A stretch of DNA of 38,385 nt from Streptomyces swartbergensis (GTDB lineage: Bacteria > Actinomycetota > Actinomycetes > Streptomycetales > Streptomycetaceae): NCBI RefSeq assembly GCF_002148965.1, contig NZ_NGFN01000004.1, forward strand, positions 30,937-69,321, given 5' to 3'. Of this stretch, positions 16,032-24,710 are shown piece after piece; the stretch's first letter is position 1; the number at the start of each line of letters is the position of its first letter. The position numbers and the translations under genes are program-made. The notes beneath the pieces were generated by a model. It was not told the DNA's origin. It was given only the letters and a program-made list of their open reading frames with translations, and did not search any database.

Positions 16032-17627
16032 TCAGGCCGGGGGGCGGACGGACAGGGCGTGGCGGAAGACGTCCCGGGGGTCCCAGCGGGCTTTGACCCG
16101 TTGCAGCCTGGGGTAGTTGTCGCGGTAGTACAGGGTGTGCCAGGGGACGCCGGAGGTGTTCCACTTCGGATCGGCGAGGTCGGCGTCGGGGTAGTTGACG
16201 TAACACCCACCGTTGACGTCGCCCGGGACGGGCACCCCACCGGTCTCCGCGTGGACCTCCTGGTAGAAGCGGCGGATCCACTCGATCTCCGCGTGGTCCT
16301 CCGGGTCGGTCCAGTAGTGGCCGTAGGTCACGCTGAACAGCGCGTCACGGTGCGGGAAGGCCGTGGCGTCCGGCGCCACGGCGTTGATCTCGCCGCCGAA
16401 CGAGGTGACATGGACGGAAGTGCCCCAGCGGGTGTCGCCGTCCGTGAGGTACTGGTGGACGACGCCGATCTGCCGGTCGGTCCACCTCCTGCGCAGGAAG
16501 GCGGCCTTGGACTTGAACGGGGTGCCGCCGGCATAGGTGGCGGCGCCGAGCGTGGCGGTGAGCCAGGGCTGATCACTGCGGGTCGTCTCGGGGGGTGCTC
16601 CCACGCCGGCGGTGACCTGCCCGAGGTAGTCCTCCATGAGCCGGCCGGCGTCCTGCTGTTCGCCGTTCACCCCGACGAGGAGCTGGAGGGTTCCGGTGGC
16701 CCGGTGGGTGAGCGCGAGGGAGCTGAAGAGCTCGGTGTGCGGATGGCGCTCGTGCCAGCCGCCGTGGTTGCGCACGAGCGTGATGAAGGCGCGTTCGTCG
16801 GTCTGCGCCCACTGCCACGTCGCGACCAGGCCCGGGGCGGTGGCCGGTGGCCTGGGCAGCAGGTCGCCCGGCTGCCTCCCGCGAGCCTGCGGGGAGCGCA
16901 GCAGATAGCGCAGTACGACACCGAAATTACCGCCGCCACCCCCGGTGTGCGCCCACCACAGGTCCCGGTGCGGGTCATCGGAGCGGCGGGTGGCGACCAC
17001 TCGGCGGGCTTTCCCCATCCGGTCGACGACGATCACCTCCACGCCGTACAGGTGGTCGACCACCATGCCGTGCCGCCGCGAGAGGTTGCCGTAGCCGCCG
17101 CCGGCGATGTGCCCGCCGACACCGACGCTGGGGCAGCTGCCGCCCGGGATGGTGACGCCCCAGCCGTAGTAGAGGTCCTTGTAGACCTTGCCGAGGGTGG
17201 CGCCCGCCTCGACGGAGAAGGCCTGGTGCTCGGAGTCGAAGGACACCTGGTCGAGCTGCGAGACGTCGAGGACGATCCGGACGTCGGCCGAGGTGACGAA
17301 GTCCTCGTAGCAGTGGCCCCCGCTTCGGACGGCGATCCGTTTGCCGACCCGTACGGCATCCTCGACGGCCCGGACGGCCTGTTCGGGCGAGTACACGGCG
17401 ATGATGGCGTCGGGGCGGGGCGTGAACCGTCCGTTGTGGCTCTTGTTCAGGCTCGGGTACCGAAAGTCGTCCGGGCTCACAGTGACGGCACCCGGTACCG
17501 GACGGCAGTCCGGCCCGGGCTGTCCGGCGGCTGCCTCGACGGCGCTGTCGCCGAGGCCGGTCAGTGCCGCGGCTCCGCCCGTTACGGCCGCACTTCTCAA
17601 GATATGACGACGCGTCGGCTCTCCCAC
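16032..17627 (-). CDS. AknOx-like FAD-dependent oxidoreductase with Tat signal
   Basis: A 531-aa vanillyl-alcohol-oxidase/berberine-bridge-type flavoprotein. The first ~35 residues are a twin-arginine signal (TRRHILRSAAVTGGAAALTGL) cleaved near AAA, so it acts outside the membrane. Bicovalent FAD attachment is predicted at His105 (RSGGHCYEDF) and Cys165 (GGSCPSVGVGGH); the 60-residue spacing equals that of AknOx (His70 and Cys130). Near the C-terminus GGCYVNYPDADL supplies tyrosines expected in catalysis. AknOx oxidises the terminal rhodinose of aclacinomycin to cinerulose and aculose, so this enzyme probably oxidises the outermost sugar of the exported glycoside. GTG 17627 follows AAGGAA. 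It heads the three-gene leftward operon. Confidence 0.92.
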   Translation of the reverse strand: MGEPTRRHILRSAAVTGGAAALTGLGDSAVEAAAGQPGPDCRPVPGAVTVSPDDFRYPSLNKSHNGRFTPRPDAIIAVYSPEQAVRAVEDAVRVGKRIAVRSGGHCYEDFVTSADVRIVLDVSQLDQVSFDSEHQAFSVEAGATLGKVYKDLYYGWGVTIPGGSCPSVGVGGHIAGGGYGNLSRRHGMVVDHLYGVEVIVVDRMGKARRVVATRRSDDPHRDLWWAHTGGGGGNFGVVLRYLLRSPQARGRQPGDLLPRPPATAPGLVATWQWAQTDERAFITLVRNHGGWHERHPHTELFSSLALTHRATGTLQLLVGVNGEQQDAGRLMEDYLGQVTAGVGAPPETTRSDQPWLTATLGAATYAGGTPFKSKAAFLRRRWTDRQIGVVHQYLTDGDTRWGTSVHVTSFGGEINAVAPDATAFPHRDALFSVTYGHYWTDPEDHAEIEWIRRFYQEVHAETGGVPVPGDVNGGCYVNYPDADLADPKWNTSGVPWHTLYYRDNYPRLQRVKARWDPRDVFRHALSVRPPA

Positions 17628-17788
17628 GTGAACGTCGTTCCTTCCCCCGTGACGTGTCTGCCAGGTGACGGGCGCCCACGCTAGGCGTGGCGGCTGTCGC
17701 CTGCCTCGGCTTCCGCTGTAGGGGCGGTGGAGCGGCTTTCCAGCCGGGCGCGACGCGGGTACGAGAGGCCATCAGCACGCTGCGCCCT

Positions 17789-18673
17789 ATGGCAGCGAAC
17801 ACTGACGGCAAGGTAGACGACACGGCGTACAAGGCTGAGGTCGCCCAGGCGTTCGACCGGGCAGCCACCCACTACGACAGGATGGGCGTCGAGTTCTTCA
17901 CCCCGATGGGACGGCGACTGGTCGAACGCGCCGCGCCGCGGTCCGGCGACCGGGTGCTCGACGTGGGCTGCGGCCGGGGCGCGGCTCTCTTTCCGGCGGC
18001 CTCGATGGCCGGGCCCACCGGTTCCGTGCTGGGCATCGACATCGCGCCGGCGATGGTGGAGGAGGCACGGCGCGAGGCGGAGCGGCTGGGCGCCGCACAG
18101 GTGGAGCTGCGGGTGATGGACGGTGAGCGGCCTCAGTTGCCGCCGCGCTCCTTCGATCTGGTGCTGGGCAGCTACAGCCTGATCTTCCTGCCGGACGCCC
18201 CGACGGCGCTGGCCCGTTACGCACGTCTGCTGGCTGACGGCGGCCGGATCGCGTTCACGAGCCCCGTATTCACGGACGACACGTTCCCGTTCCTGCCCCC
18301 GGTGTTCACCGAGCTGATCCCTCGGTCACTGCTGGCGAACCTGCCGGCCGAGTGGCAGCCGGAGGCGCTGCAGCGCCGGTTCAACAGCTGGCTGGGGCAG
18401 GCCACGGATCTACGGCGCACCATGGAGAAAGCGGGGTTCACCGACGTCGAGGTGGTCGACGAACCGGTCGAGCTGGTCGCCGTCTCCGGCGAGGCGTGGG
18501 TGGACTGGTCCCACACCCAGGGCATGCGGCTGCTGTGGACGCATCTGCCCGAGCAGGAGAGCGCACGACTGCGGGAACGCCTCATCACCGCCCTCGACGC
18601 CATGCGGGACGGTGACGGGCCGCTGACCATCAGCACCCCGGTGCGCTACGTCATCGCGACTGTGCGCCGATGA
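17789..18673 (+). CDS. Aklanonic-acid carboxyl methyltransferase-like (DauC/DnrC/AknG family)
   Basis: A 294-aa UbiE-type SAM methyltransferase. The SAM site is [17 protein letters not shown], followed by [13 protein letters not shown] and a variable C-terminal half with [14 protein letters not shown]. This layout matches the aklanonic acid methyltransferases, which esterify the tricyclic acid so that the SnoaL-type cyclase can close ring four. The methyl ester would later be removed by the RdmC-like esterase. The ATG at 17789 lacks a clear ribosome site, so the message may be leaderless; the frame extends ~100 bp upstream without better support. Its end overlaps the convergent acyltransferase gene by 23 bp. 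Confidence 0.86.
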   Translation: MAANTDGKVDDTAYKAEVAQAFDRAATHYDRMGVEFFTPMGRRLVERAAPRSGDRVLDVGCGRGAALFPAASMAGPTGSVLGIDIAPAMVEEARREAERLGAAQVELRVMDGERPQLPPRSFDLVLGSYSLIFLPDAPTALARYARLLADGGRIAFTSPVFTDDTFPFLPPVFTELIPRSLLANLPAEWQPEALQRRFNSWLGQATDLRRTMEKAGFTDVEVVDEPVELVAVSGEAWVDWSHTQGMRLLWTHLPEQESARLRERLITALDAMRDGDGPLTISTPVRYVIATVRR

Positions 18674-19658
18674 GGTCGTGCTCGGCGAGGCTCTCCCGGG
18701 CGGCCGCGACGAAGGCGCGGTCCTGCTCGGGAGGGCCGGGACGGGCCGGGAGCATCGGCACGACCGTGCTGCGGCCGGCCCGTACGGCCGGGTGACGCCG
18801 GGCCAGCTGGGCGAGCGTCTGCCCCGGGCCGGCGTCCACCACGACGGTGTCCCGCCCCGCGAGCAGGGCGTCGAGCGCGGGCCAGAAGAGCACCGGGGCG
18901 ACGGGCTGCCGCGCCCAGTAGCCGGGGTCGGAGACATCCTCGTACCGCAGGGGCCGGGCGGTGTAGCAGGACTGCAGGACGAGCTCCGGCGGCGCGATGG
19001 GCAGGGCGGCGATCACCCGCTCGCTTCCGGCGACGGCCGGAGCCAGTGCGGGGCTGTGGAAGGGGCTGAGGGACGGCAGCCGCCGGCAGGTGAACGCGTG
19101 CTCCGCCAGCTCCTTCCGGGTGACTTCCAGCGCGGGATCGGGGCCTGCCAGGACGGTCTGCCGCGGTGCGTTGACTGCGCCCACGACGACGTCACCGCCG
19201 AGGAACGGTTTGACCTCCTCCTGTGTGGCGGCGACGGCGAGCATGCCGCCCGGCGGACCGGCGGCGAGCGACCTGATCCGGTCGCACACGAGCCGGGTCG
19301 CGCCCCGCAGAGTGAAGACCCCGGCCAGTACGGCCGCGGCCAGTTCGCCGATGCTGTGGCCGAGCAGGGCGTCGGGGCGCCCGCCCCAGCTCAGCACCAG
19401 CCGGCCCAGCGCGAGGTCGACGGCGAAGAGGAGCGGCTGGGAGCGGGTGACGTGGTCGAGGTCCACGGACGGGCGGTCGGTCAGCCAGTCGGCTCTGAGC
19501 CGCTTGCCTTCGCCCGCCGCGAAGGTGTCGATGGCATCGAGGACTTCGTCCATGGCCGCGGTGAACACAGGTTCGCTGCCATACAGCCCCGCAGCCATCC
19601 GTACGTGCTGTGCCCCCTGCCCCGGCAGGAGTAGCACCATCTCCCGACGGTTCGCCAC
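18651..19658 (-). CDS. Acyltransferase associated with starter unit (DpsD-like)
   Basis: A 335-aa FabD-type acyltransferase. It has LLLPGQGAQ near the N-terminus, the nucleophile Ser102 in GHSIGE and the catalytic His201 in SPFHSPAL; the usual malonyl pattern at this place is HAFH and the methylmalonyl pattern YASH. Among anthracycline clusters this gene next to a KSIII is the mark of daunorubicin (DpsD), aclacinomycin (AknF) and similar propionate-primed systems. The start is GTG 19658, with GGAGG 9 nt upstream. It lies 34 bp after the KSIII stop. DpsD itself is reported to be non-essential, so its true substrate here is open. Confidence 0.9.
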   Translation of the reverse strand: MANRREMVLLLPGQGAQHVRMAAGLYGSEPVFTAAMDEVLDAIDTFAAGEGKRLRADWLTDRPSVDLDHVTRSQPLLFAVDLALGRLVLSWGGRPDALLGHSIGELAAAVLAGVFTLRGATRLVCDRIRSLAAGPPGGMLAVAATQEEVKPFLGGDVVVGAVNAPRQTVLAGPDPALEVTRKELAEHAFTCRRLPSLSPFHSPALAPAVAGSERVIAALPIAPPELVLQSCYTARPLRYEDVSDPGYWARQPVAPVLFWPALDALLAGRDTVVVDAGPGQTLAQLARRHPAVRAGRSTVVPMLPARPGPPEQDRAFVAAARESLAEHDLIGAQSR

Positions 19659-19692
19659 TGTCCCCACCCTCCGTATCCGTTCGGTCCTTGGT

Positions 19693-20733
19693 TCACGGCC
19701 GCTCCACCCACTCCGGGCGTTCCAGTACGTCAAGCACGGCGCAGGACCAGGTGAACCCGGCTCCCACGCTGACCAGCAGACAGGTGTCGCCGGGGCCCAG
19801 GGCCCCCGAGACGGTCAGATGGTCGAGTCCGGCGAAGGGGTCACCGGCGCCCAGGTGCCCGACCTGTCGGCTCCAGGGCCAGGTCGTGCGCTGCGGATCG
19901 ATACCCAGAGGGCCGAAGTAGGCGGCCTGGAGCCGGCGCCGTCCCAGGTGGGGCAGGGCGATCCGGTCGATGTCGGCGAGTTCGAGCTCCGCCTCGGCCA
20001 GGGCCTGCTTGACGACGGCCTCCTGGGCGGCGGCGACCTTGGAGACCGCGTAGGAGACCCCCGTGGTGGTCAGGAAGGCCCGCTTGCAGGCCTCCAGGTC
20101 CACCTGCGGGCGATGGCCGAACGGCATGTCCTGGAAGGGATCGTCGCCCCGGTGCATCCCTTCCAGCTCTGGCACGGAGACGGTCGCAAGGCTGCGGATG
20201 CGGGCGAAGCCGCGGTGGCGGGACAGGACGAGGGCGGTGGCGCCGTCTCCGTAGACCGTGCCGGGGTCGCTGTGCCAGCGGTCGAAGCCGGGCGGGCAGA
20301 ACTTGTCCGCCGTGGTGATCAGAGCCGCCGAGCGCCCAGCGTCCGCGGCAAGGTAGGCGGAGGCCAGCTCGAGTGCGGCCATGCCGCCGTTGGATACCTG
20401 CCGGACCTCCATGGCGGGACAGCTGTTGCCGAGGGCTGCCCGCTGGACGTAGGAGGCGGGAGCCCACAGATCATGCCCCTGGTGGAAGAAGCTGGCGTGC
20501 AGCACGAGGCTGATGTCGTCGGGAGCCGCCCCCGCCCTCTGCAGCGCCCTGCGGGCAGCGCCGACGGCCATCTGCGGAGCGGACTCCTCCCCCGCGACGA
20601 CGACCGAGACACTGCCGGTGCTCCGCGCGAGGGACGCGGAGCACCGGCCGTCGGCGACGGCATCCTCGGTGCGGACCCGGGAAGGAAACCAGCTGCCGGT
20701 GGCGGCGATGAAGAGCCGGTCCATCGAATCCAC
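19693..20733 (-). CDS. DpsC/AknE2-like KSIII starter-unit acyltransferase with Ser nucleophile
   Basis: A 346-aa KSIII homologue in which the FabH nucleophile Cys is replaced by Ser114 ([15 protein letters not shown]). The FabH Asn is replaced by His293 in VGHLGAGDP, with Asp298 five residues on. As I recall, DpsC uses Ser118, His297 and Asp302: the offset is 4 for all three, so this is a close orthologue without indels. DpsC does not condense; it selects propionyl-CoA and hands the propionyl group to the PKS. The frame starts at GTG 20733, 4 bp after the ACP stop; ATG 20724 is a possible alternative. This gene is the best evidence for a propionate-type starter. Confidence 0.95.
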   Translation of the reverse strand: MDSMDRLFIAATGSWFPSRVRTEDAVADGRCSASLARSTGSVSVVVAGEESAPQMAVGAARRALQRAGAAPDDISLVLHASFFHQGHDLWAPASYVQRAALGNSCPAMEVRQVSNGGMAALELASAYLAADAGRSAALITTADKFCPPGFDRWHSDPGTVYGDGATALVLSRHRGFARIRSLATVSVPELEGMHRGDDPFQDMPFGHRPQVDLEACKRAFLTTTGVSYAVSKVAAAQEAVVKQALAEAELELADIDRIALPHLGRRRLQAAYFGPLGIDPQRTTWPWSRQVGHLGAGDPFAGLDHLTVSGALGPGDTCLLVSVGAGFTWSCAVLDVLERPEWVERP

Positions 20734-20737
20734 CGGC

Positions 20738-21013
20738 TCAGGCGGACCGCTGTGCCGCGGCAGACGCCAGGGCCTCGTTGACGGCGCCCACGAACCGGTT
20801 GAGGGTACGAATCTCCGCCAGGGCGTCGTCCGGCAGTTCGACGCCGTACTCGCGCTTGACGCGGCTCGCGGCCTCCATTACCGCCAGCGAGTCGTAGCCG
20901 AGGTACTCCAGTTCGACGTCACCGATATCCTGGCCTTCGGCGGCGACGGCTTCGTCCTCGCCCGCGCACTCGCGCAGGATGTCGACCAGGCGGGACAGGG
21001 TGAGCTCGCTCAC
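20738..21013 (-). CDS. Type II PKS acyl carrier protein
   Basis: A 91-aa acyl carrier protein. The phosphopantetheine site is Ser42 in [12 protein letters not shown], where aromatic PKS ACPs usually have LGYDSLA. It starts with a GTG that overlaps the chain-length-factor stop by 4 bp, with AAGGA upstream. It carries the growing decaketide for the KS-alpha/CLF dimer. Confidence 0.96.
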   Translation of the reverse strand: MSELTLSRLVDILRECAGEDEAVAAEGQDIGDVELEYLGYDSLAVMEAASRVKREYGVELPDDALAEIRTLNRFVGAVNEALASAAAQRSA

Positions 21014-22227
21014 TTGAGGTCCTTTCCTCGCCCGCGCAGTACGAGGGCGCTGTTGAATCCGTTGTTTCCGCGGGCCAGTACCAGAGCGGTGGTGCCGTCG
21101 AAGGGCCTGGGCCGATCACGGACCAGGTCGAGCGGATGGCCCGGGGTGACCCCGGTGGTCGGGGGAATCACGCCCTCGCGCAGGGCCAGCAGCGCGAGGA
21201 CGACGTCGAGGGGGGCGCCGCCCGAGCAGAGGCGGCCGATCATGGTTTTGGGCGCGGTGACCGGCACGCCGTACGGGCCGAAGAGCCGGACGAGGGTTTC
21301 CGCCTCGGCGCTGTCCCGTTCGGCGGAGCCGTCGGCGTCGGCGAAGACGACGTCGACGTCGTCGGTCGTGAGTCCGGCGTCGGTGAGGGCGAGTTCGGCG
21401 GCGCGGCCGAGGTTTCCGGGCCGTCCGGAGTTCGGCGGCGGGTCGAAAGCGGTTCCGTACCCGGCGATCTCACCGAGCACGGTCGCTCCGCGCGCCCGGG
21501 CCCGGCTCTCGTCCTCCAGCACCAGCACCGCTCCACCCTCGCCCGGCACATGGCCGTCGGCGTCCGGATCGAAGGGCAGATAGGCGCGCCGGGGGTCGTC
21601 GCGGGTGGAAAGACGGCCGGCGGCGATGCGGGCGGCCATCCCGTACGGGCAGAGGGACGATTCCATGCCGCCGGTGAGGACCGCCCTGGCCCCGCCGCGC
21701 AGGGCACGCCGGGCCTGGGCGATGGCGTCGACGCCACCGGCCTGTTCGGCCACCAGTACCCCGGTGGGACCGCGCAGATCATGCCGGATCGAGATCTGGC
21801 CCGTGTTGACCGCGTAGAACCAGGCGAAGGACATGTACGCGCTGACATGGTCAGGCCCCTTGCCCCAAAGGTTCTGCAGTTCCTTCTGGCCGAAGTCGAA
21901 GCCGCCGGCCCCGGCGGCCATGACGACGCCGAGGCCGGTCCGGTCCGCCTCCCCGGTGTCCAGGGCCGCGTCGGCGAGCGCCCAGTCGGCCGCGGTGAGC
22001 GCGAACCGGGTCATGCGGTCGGTCTGCGGGAGGAGCCTCGACGGCAGATGTCCGGCCGCTTCGAAGTCCCGCACCTGGCCGGCCAGCCGGCTGGGGAAGA
22101 GCGCCGTGTCGTACCGGTCGATCGGCGTGATGGCGTTCTCGCCCCGCAGCGTCGCCGACCAGAATTCCTCGGTCCCCAGGCCGTTGGGCGCCACGACCCC
22201 GGTTCCGGTCACTACGGCGGTGGTCAC
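21010..22227 (-). CDS. Ketosynthase chain-length factor (KS-beta)
   Basis: A 405-aa ketosynthase-fold subunit. The catalytic Cys is replaced by Gln162 (VLVAEQAGGVDA), the diagnostic feature of chain-length factors, which decarboxylate malonyl-ACP and set chain length. GTG 22227 overlaps the KS-alpha stop by 4 bp and has AGGAGG upstream, ensuring 1:1 synthesis with its partner. With anthracycline-type partners, a propionyl-primed 21-carbon decaketide is expected. Confidence 0.96.
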   Translation of the reverse strand: MTTAVVTGTGVVAPNGLGTEEFWSATLRGENAITPIDRYDTALFPSRLAGQVRDFEAAGHLPSRLLPQTDRMTRFALTAADWALADAALDTGEADRTGLGVVMAAGAGGFDFGQKELQNLWGKGPDHVSAYMSFAWFYAVNTGQISIRHDLRGPTGVLVAEQAGGVDAIAQARRALRGGARAVLTGGMESSLCPYGMAARIAAGRLSTRDDPRRAYLPFDPDADGHVPGEGGAVLVLEDESRARARGATVLGEIAGYGTAFDPPPNSGRPGNLGRAAELALTDAGLTTDDVDVVFADADGSAERDSAEAETLVRLFGPYGVPVTAPKTMIGRLCSGGAPLDVVLALLALREGVIPPTTGVTPGHPLDLVRDRPRPFDGTTALVLARGNNGFNSALVLRGRGKDLK

Positions 22228-23495
22228 GCGGCCCTCCTGTCCTGGGGGTTGAGCACCATCGCGCTCTGGAACCCGCCGAACCCGCTGCCGACCGTGAGGA
22301 CGGTGTCCAGCCGTTGCTCACGGGCGGTCAGCGGTACGTAGTCCAGGTCGAGTTCGGGGTCGGGCCGGTGCAGGTTCGCGGTCGGCGGTACGACCCCGTG
22401 CTCCATGGCCAACGCGCAGGCGGCGATCTCTATCGCGCCGATGGCGCCCAGTGAGTGGCCGATCATGGACTTGATGGACGAGACGGGCACGGCGTACGCG
22501 TGGGCGCCCAGGCTGCGCTTGAGGGCGGCGGTCTCGTGCCGGTCGTTCTGCTGGGTCGCCGTGCCGTGGGCGTTGACGTAGTCAACGGCGGTCGGATCGA
22601 GCCGGGCGCGGTCGAGCGCGGAGGTGATGGCCGCAGCCATCTCCCGCCCGTCGGAACGCAGCCCGGTCATGTGGTGGGCGTTGCCGTGCGAGGCGTATCC
22701 GGAGATCTCGGCGTAGATGTGGGCGCCACGGCGCCGGGCCCGGCTGAACTCCTCCAGGACCAGGACGGCCGCGCCTTCGCCGAGTACGAAGCCGTTGCGG
22801 GTGCTGTCGAAGGGGCGCGAGGCGGACTCGGGTTCGTCGTTGCGCGACGAGGTGGCCTTGATCGCGTCGAAGCAGGCCACAGTGATGGGTGCGACGGGGG
22901 CGTCGGCTCCTCCTGCGATCATGATGTCGGCGCTGCCCTCGCGGATGAGTTCCCAGGCGTGACCGGTGGCGTCGATGCCCGAGGTGCAGCCTGCCGACAC
23001 GACCGAAGCGGGACCTTCGGCACCGGCGAACCAGGCGACTTCGGCGGCGAGGGAGCTGGGCACGAAGTAGTCGTAGAGGTACTCGGAGGCCGCGGCGGGG
23101 TCGACCGTCCATTCTCGGCCCCCGTCGCTGACGGCGAGGTACTCCCGTTCCAGCTTCTGGGTGAGGCCGACGGCGTTGCCGATGCTGACCCCGGTCCGGT
23201 GGGCCGTGTCGTGGGTGATGCCCGGCTCGCTGTCGGCGAGCGCTTCCCGAGCGGCGATCATCAGCATCTGCGCGGCCCGGTCGAGGCGCCGGACGTCCTG
23301 CTCGCTCAGCCCGGCGACGATCGGATCGAAGTCGCACTCAGCGGCGATCCTCGAACGGAACGGGGCCGGGTCGAAGGCAGTGATCGCACGGGTCGCCGCT
23401 CTGCCGGACGTGATGCGCTCCCAGAACGCCTTGGTTCCGGTGCCTCCCGGTGCCACGACACCGATTCCGGTGACGACAACTCTGCGTTGCGCCAT
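22224..23495 (-). CDS. Type II PKS ketosynthase alpha
   Basis: A 423-aa beta-ketoacyl synthase that condenses malonyl units. The catalytic Cys170 lies in VVSAGCTSGIDA, with His310 (VNAHGTATQQND) and His347 (KSMIGHSLGA). ATG 23495 has AGGGGG 6 nt upstream and is preferred to the GTG 18 nt earlier. It is the first gene of the leftward KS-CLF-ACP-KSIII-AT operon, so its promoter must lie in 23496-23712; there I see no clear hexamers or SARP heptads. Confidence 0.97.
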   Translation of the reverse strand: MAQRRVVVTGIGVVAPGGTGTKAFWERITSGRAATRAITAFDPAPFRSRIAAECDFDPIVAGLSEQDVRRLDRAAQMLMIAAREALADSEPGITHDTAHRTGVSIGNAVGLTQKLEREYLAVSDGGREWTVDPAAASEYLYDYFVPSSLAAEVAWFAGAEGPASVVSAGCTSGIDATGHAWELIREGSADIMIAGGADAPVAPITVACFDAIKATSSRNDEPESASRPFDSTRNGFVLGEGAAVLVLEEFSRARRRGAHIYAEISGYASHGNAHHMTGLRSDGREMAAAITSALDRARLDPTAVDYVNAHGTATQQNDRHETAALKRSLGAHAYAVPVSSIKSMIGHSLGAIGAIEIAACALAMEHGVVPPTANLHRPDPELDLDYVPLTAREQRLDTVLTVGSGFGGFQSAMVLNPQDRRAA

Positions 23496-23712
23496 GACGA
23501 CCCCCTGTCCCACCAGAACGTGTACTTACCGGCTTCGACCATGCGGTGCTCTGGTCGCAGAGGCGTCGAGGACGACTGGACGCAGGGCCGGGCCGGCCTC
23601 GACCGGCTCGGTGGCAAGCACAGCGGACTGCACATCCGGTCGATGGCGGCTCACTCCGACGGTCGCTGCCTCCGTCTGTGAACGGGGTATTCCGCGCACA
23701 TGCGGCCGGTGA

Positions 23713-23902
23713 CATGTCGAGGCGTTCGTCGCCGACCTGAAGCAGCGCATGACCGCGGGCCTGGACCGCTCTCTGCTGCGCTCGCGAACGGCAGCGCGGG
23801 CGGGGTGAGGATCACCACGCGTCAGGGCGAGCCGGGGATCGCCGTGCCGAAGCTGCAGAAGCTGGACGTGCTGAAGAACGCCGACTTCCTGACCGGCTGC
23901 CG
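23713..23902 (+). mobile_element. Tn3-type transposase remnant
   Basis: The DNA encodes HVEAFVADLKQRMTAGLDR (23713-~23769) and, after a one-base frameshift, ALANGSAGGVRITTRQGEP then IAVPKLQKLDVLKNADFLTG (to ~23902). This reads like the middle of a Tn3-family DDE transposase (usual continuation: NADFLT-x-F). No terminal repeats are visible. It abuts the TetR remnant directly, which places an old recombination point at about 23900. Confidence 0.55.
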
Positions 23903-24273
23903 GGGAACTGGGCACCGGCGCGATGACGCTCTACCGGTATCTGCCGAACAAAGAAGACCTGTACGCCGTGGTGATCGATCAGGCCCTCGGCTTTGAAGCG
24001 CAGGAGCCGACCGGGGACGCCCGTGCGGATCTGGCCACGTTCGCCCGCCGGTACCGGGAGACGCTGCGTAGGCACCCCTGGCTTGCGCACGCCGCCGCCA
24101 GGCCGGTCATGGGCCCCAACATGCTGCGTGCCGACGAGCGCGACCTCGCCCTGGTCGACGGCCGCGGACTGAGCATCGACGACATGGCCCACGTCGTAAA
24201 CCTGATCCGGCACTGGGTCACTCCCGTTTCCCGGCCCTGTCCTCCGGGGAACGAGCCGCCGGAGCGCTCCTGA
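23893..24273 (+). pseudogene. TetR-family regulator remnant, N-terminus missing
   Basis: From ~23902 the frame reads AGELGTGAMTLYRYLPNKEDLYAVV, the recognition-helix end of a TetR HTH, followed by part of a TetR C-terminal domain (RYRETLRRHPWLAHAAARPVMGPNML). The first ~40 residues of the HTH are absent: a TGA at 23890-23892 and transposase-derived DNA precede it. The C-terminus also dissolves after NLIRHW, probably by frameshift. Not a working repressor. From 24274 to the GntR promoter there is no convincing gene. Confidence 0.7.
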
Positions 24274-24426
24274 GAACGGACGCCGCCGCGCCCGCGCTGC
24301 GCGCGTACGACGCGGTCAGCCACCTGTGCGCCACCCTCTGATCGGCAGCGCGGGTGGGTGTGGCTCGCGAAAAGTCGCTGAAGACTTATCACCGCGGATC
24401 AGCCACCGGGATAGCCGCTCAGCGCA

Positions 24427-24448
24427 TGTCCGCTCCATTAGGCGGACA
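24427..24448. promoter_or_regulatory. Short inverted repeat in gene-free DNA
   Basis: TGTCCGC (24427-24433) and GCGGACA (24442-24448) form a perfect 7-bp inverted repeat with an 8-nt A/T-rich spacer. It lies ~265 bp upstream of the GntR gene in otherwise featureless DNA. Operator or relic of a lost gene; not assignable. Confidence 0.3.
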
Positions 24449-24542
24449 ACTCCAAGAAGATCCACGTATCAAGCCTTCCGAGCAGGGCGCCGGGCGGCGC
24501 AGCAGGCCCCTGCAACATGATCAGGACCATGGACGTCTGCTG

Positions 24543-24584
24543 ACTGTTGACATTTGACAAGTGGCCACGCCTCGGCGTTACCAT
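24543..24584 (+). promoter_or_regulatory. GntR promoter with shared operator-like motif
   Basis: Bases 24543-24565 begin ACTGTTGACA and end CAAGTGGC. The same 23-bp word with two changes occurs on the other strand before the RidA operon (28044-28066). Within it TTGACA (24554-24559) is followed after 19 bp by TACCAT (24579-24584), a plausible promoter 127 bp before the GntR start. The motif contains two TTGRCA copies 7 bp apart. Confidence 0.6.
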
Positions 24585-24710
24585 GATCGGACAGGGCCTG
24601 GATGTGAAGAAGAGCCGACGCGAGCGCGCAGACACAGCAAAGACCGCGGAGACAGTTGCGAGCGCTCCGGGCACTGCGCGACGGAACGTGACCGACGAGA
24701 GGGAAGCCTT

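Noticed and set aside
14024..16096. 690-codon plus-strand frame
   Set aside because: It is antisense to the flavoprotein and ketoreductase genes, with no recognisable domain. The minus-strand genes have ribosome sites and clear families.
23496..23640. Possible SARP heptad repeats (TCGA-type words) upstream of KS-alpha
   Set aside because: The spacings do not fit 11 or 22 bp and the words are expected by chance in such GC-rich DNA.
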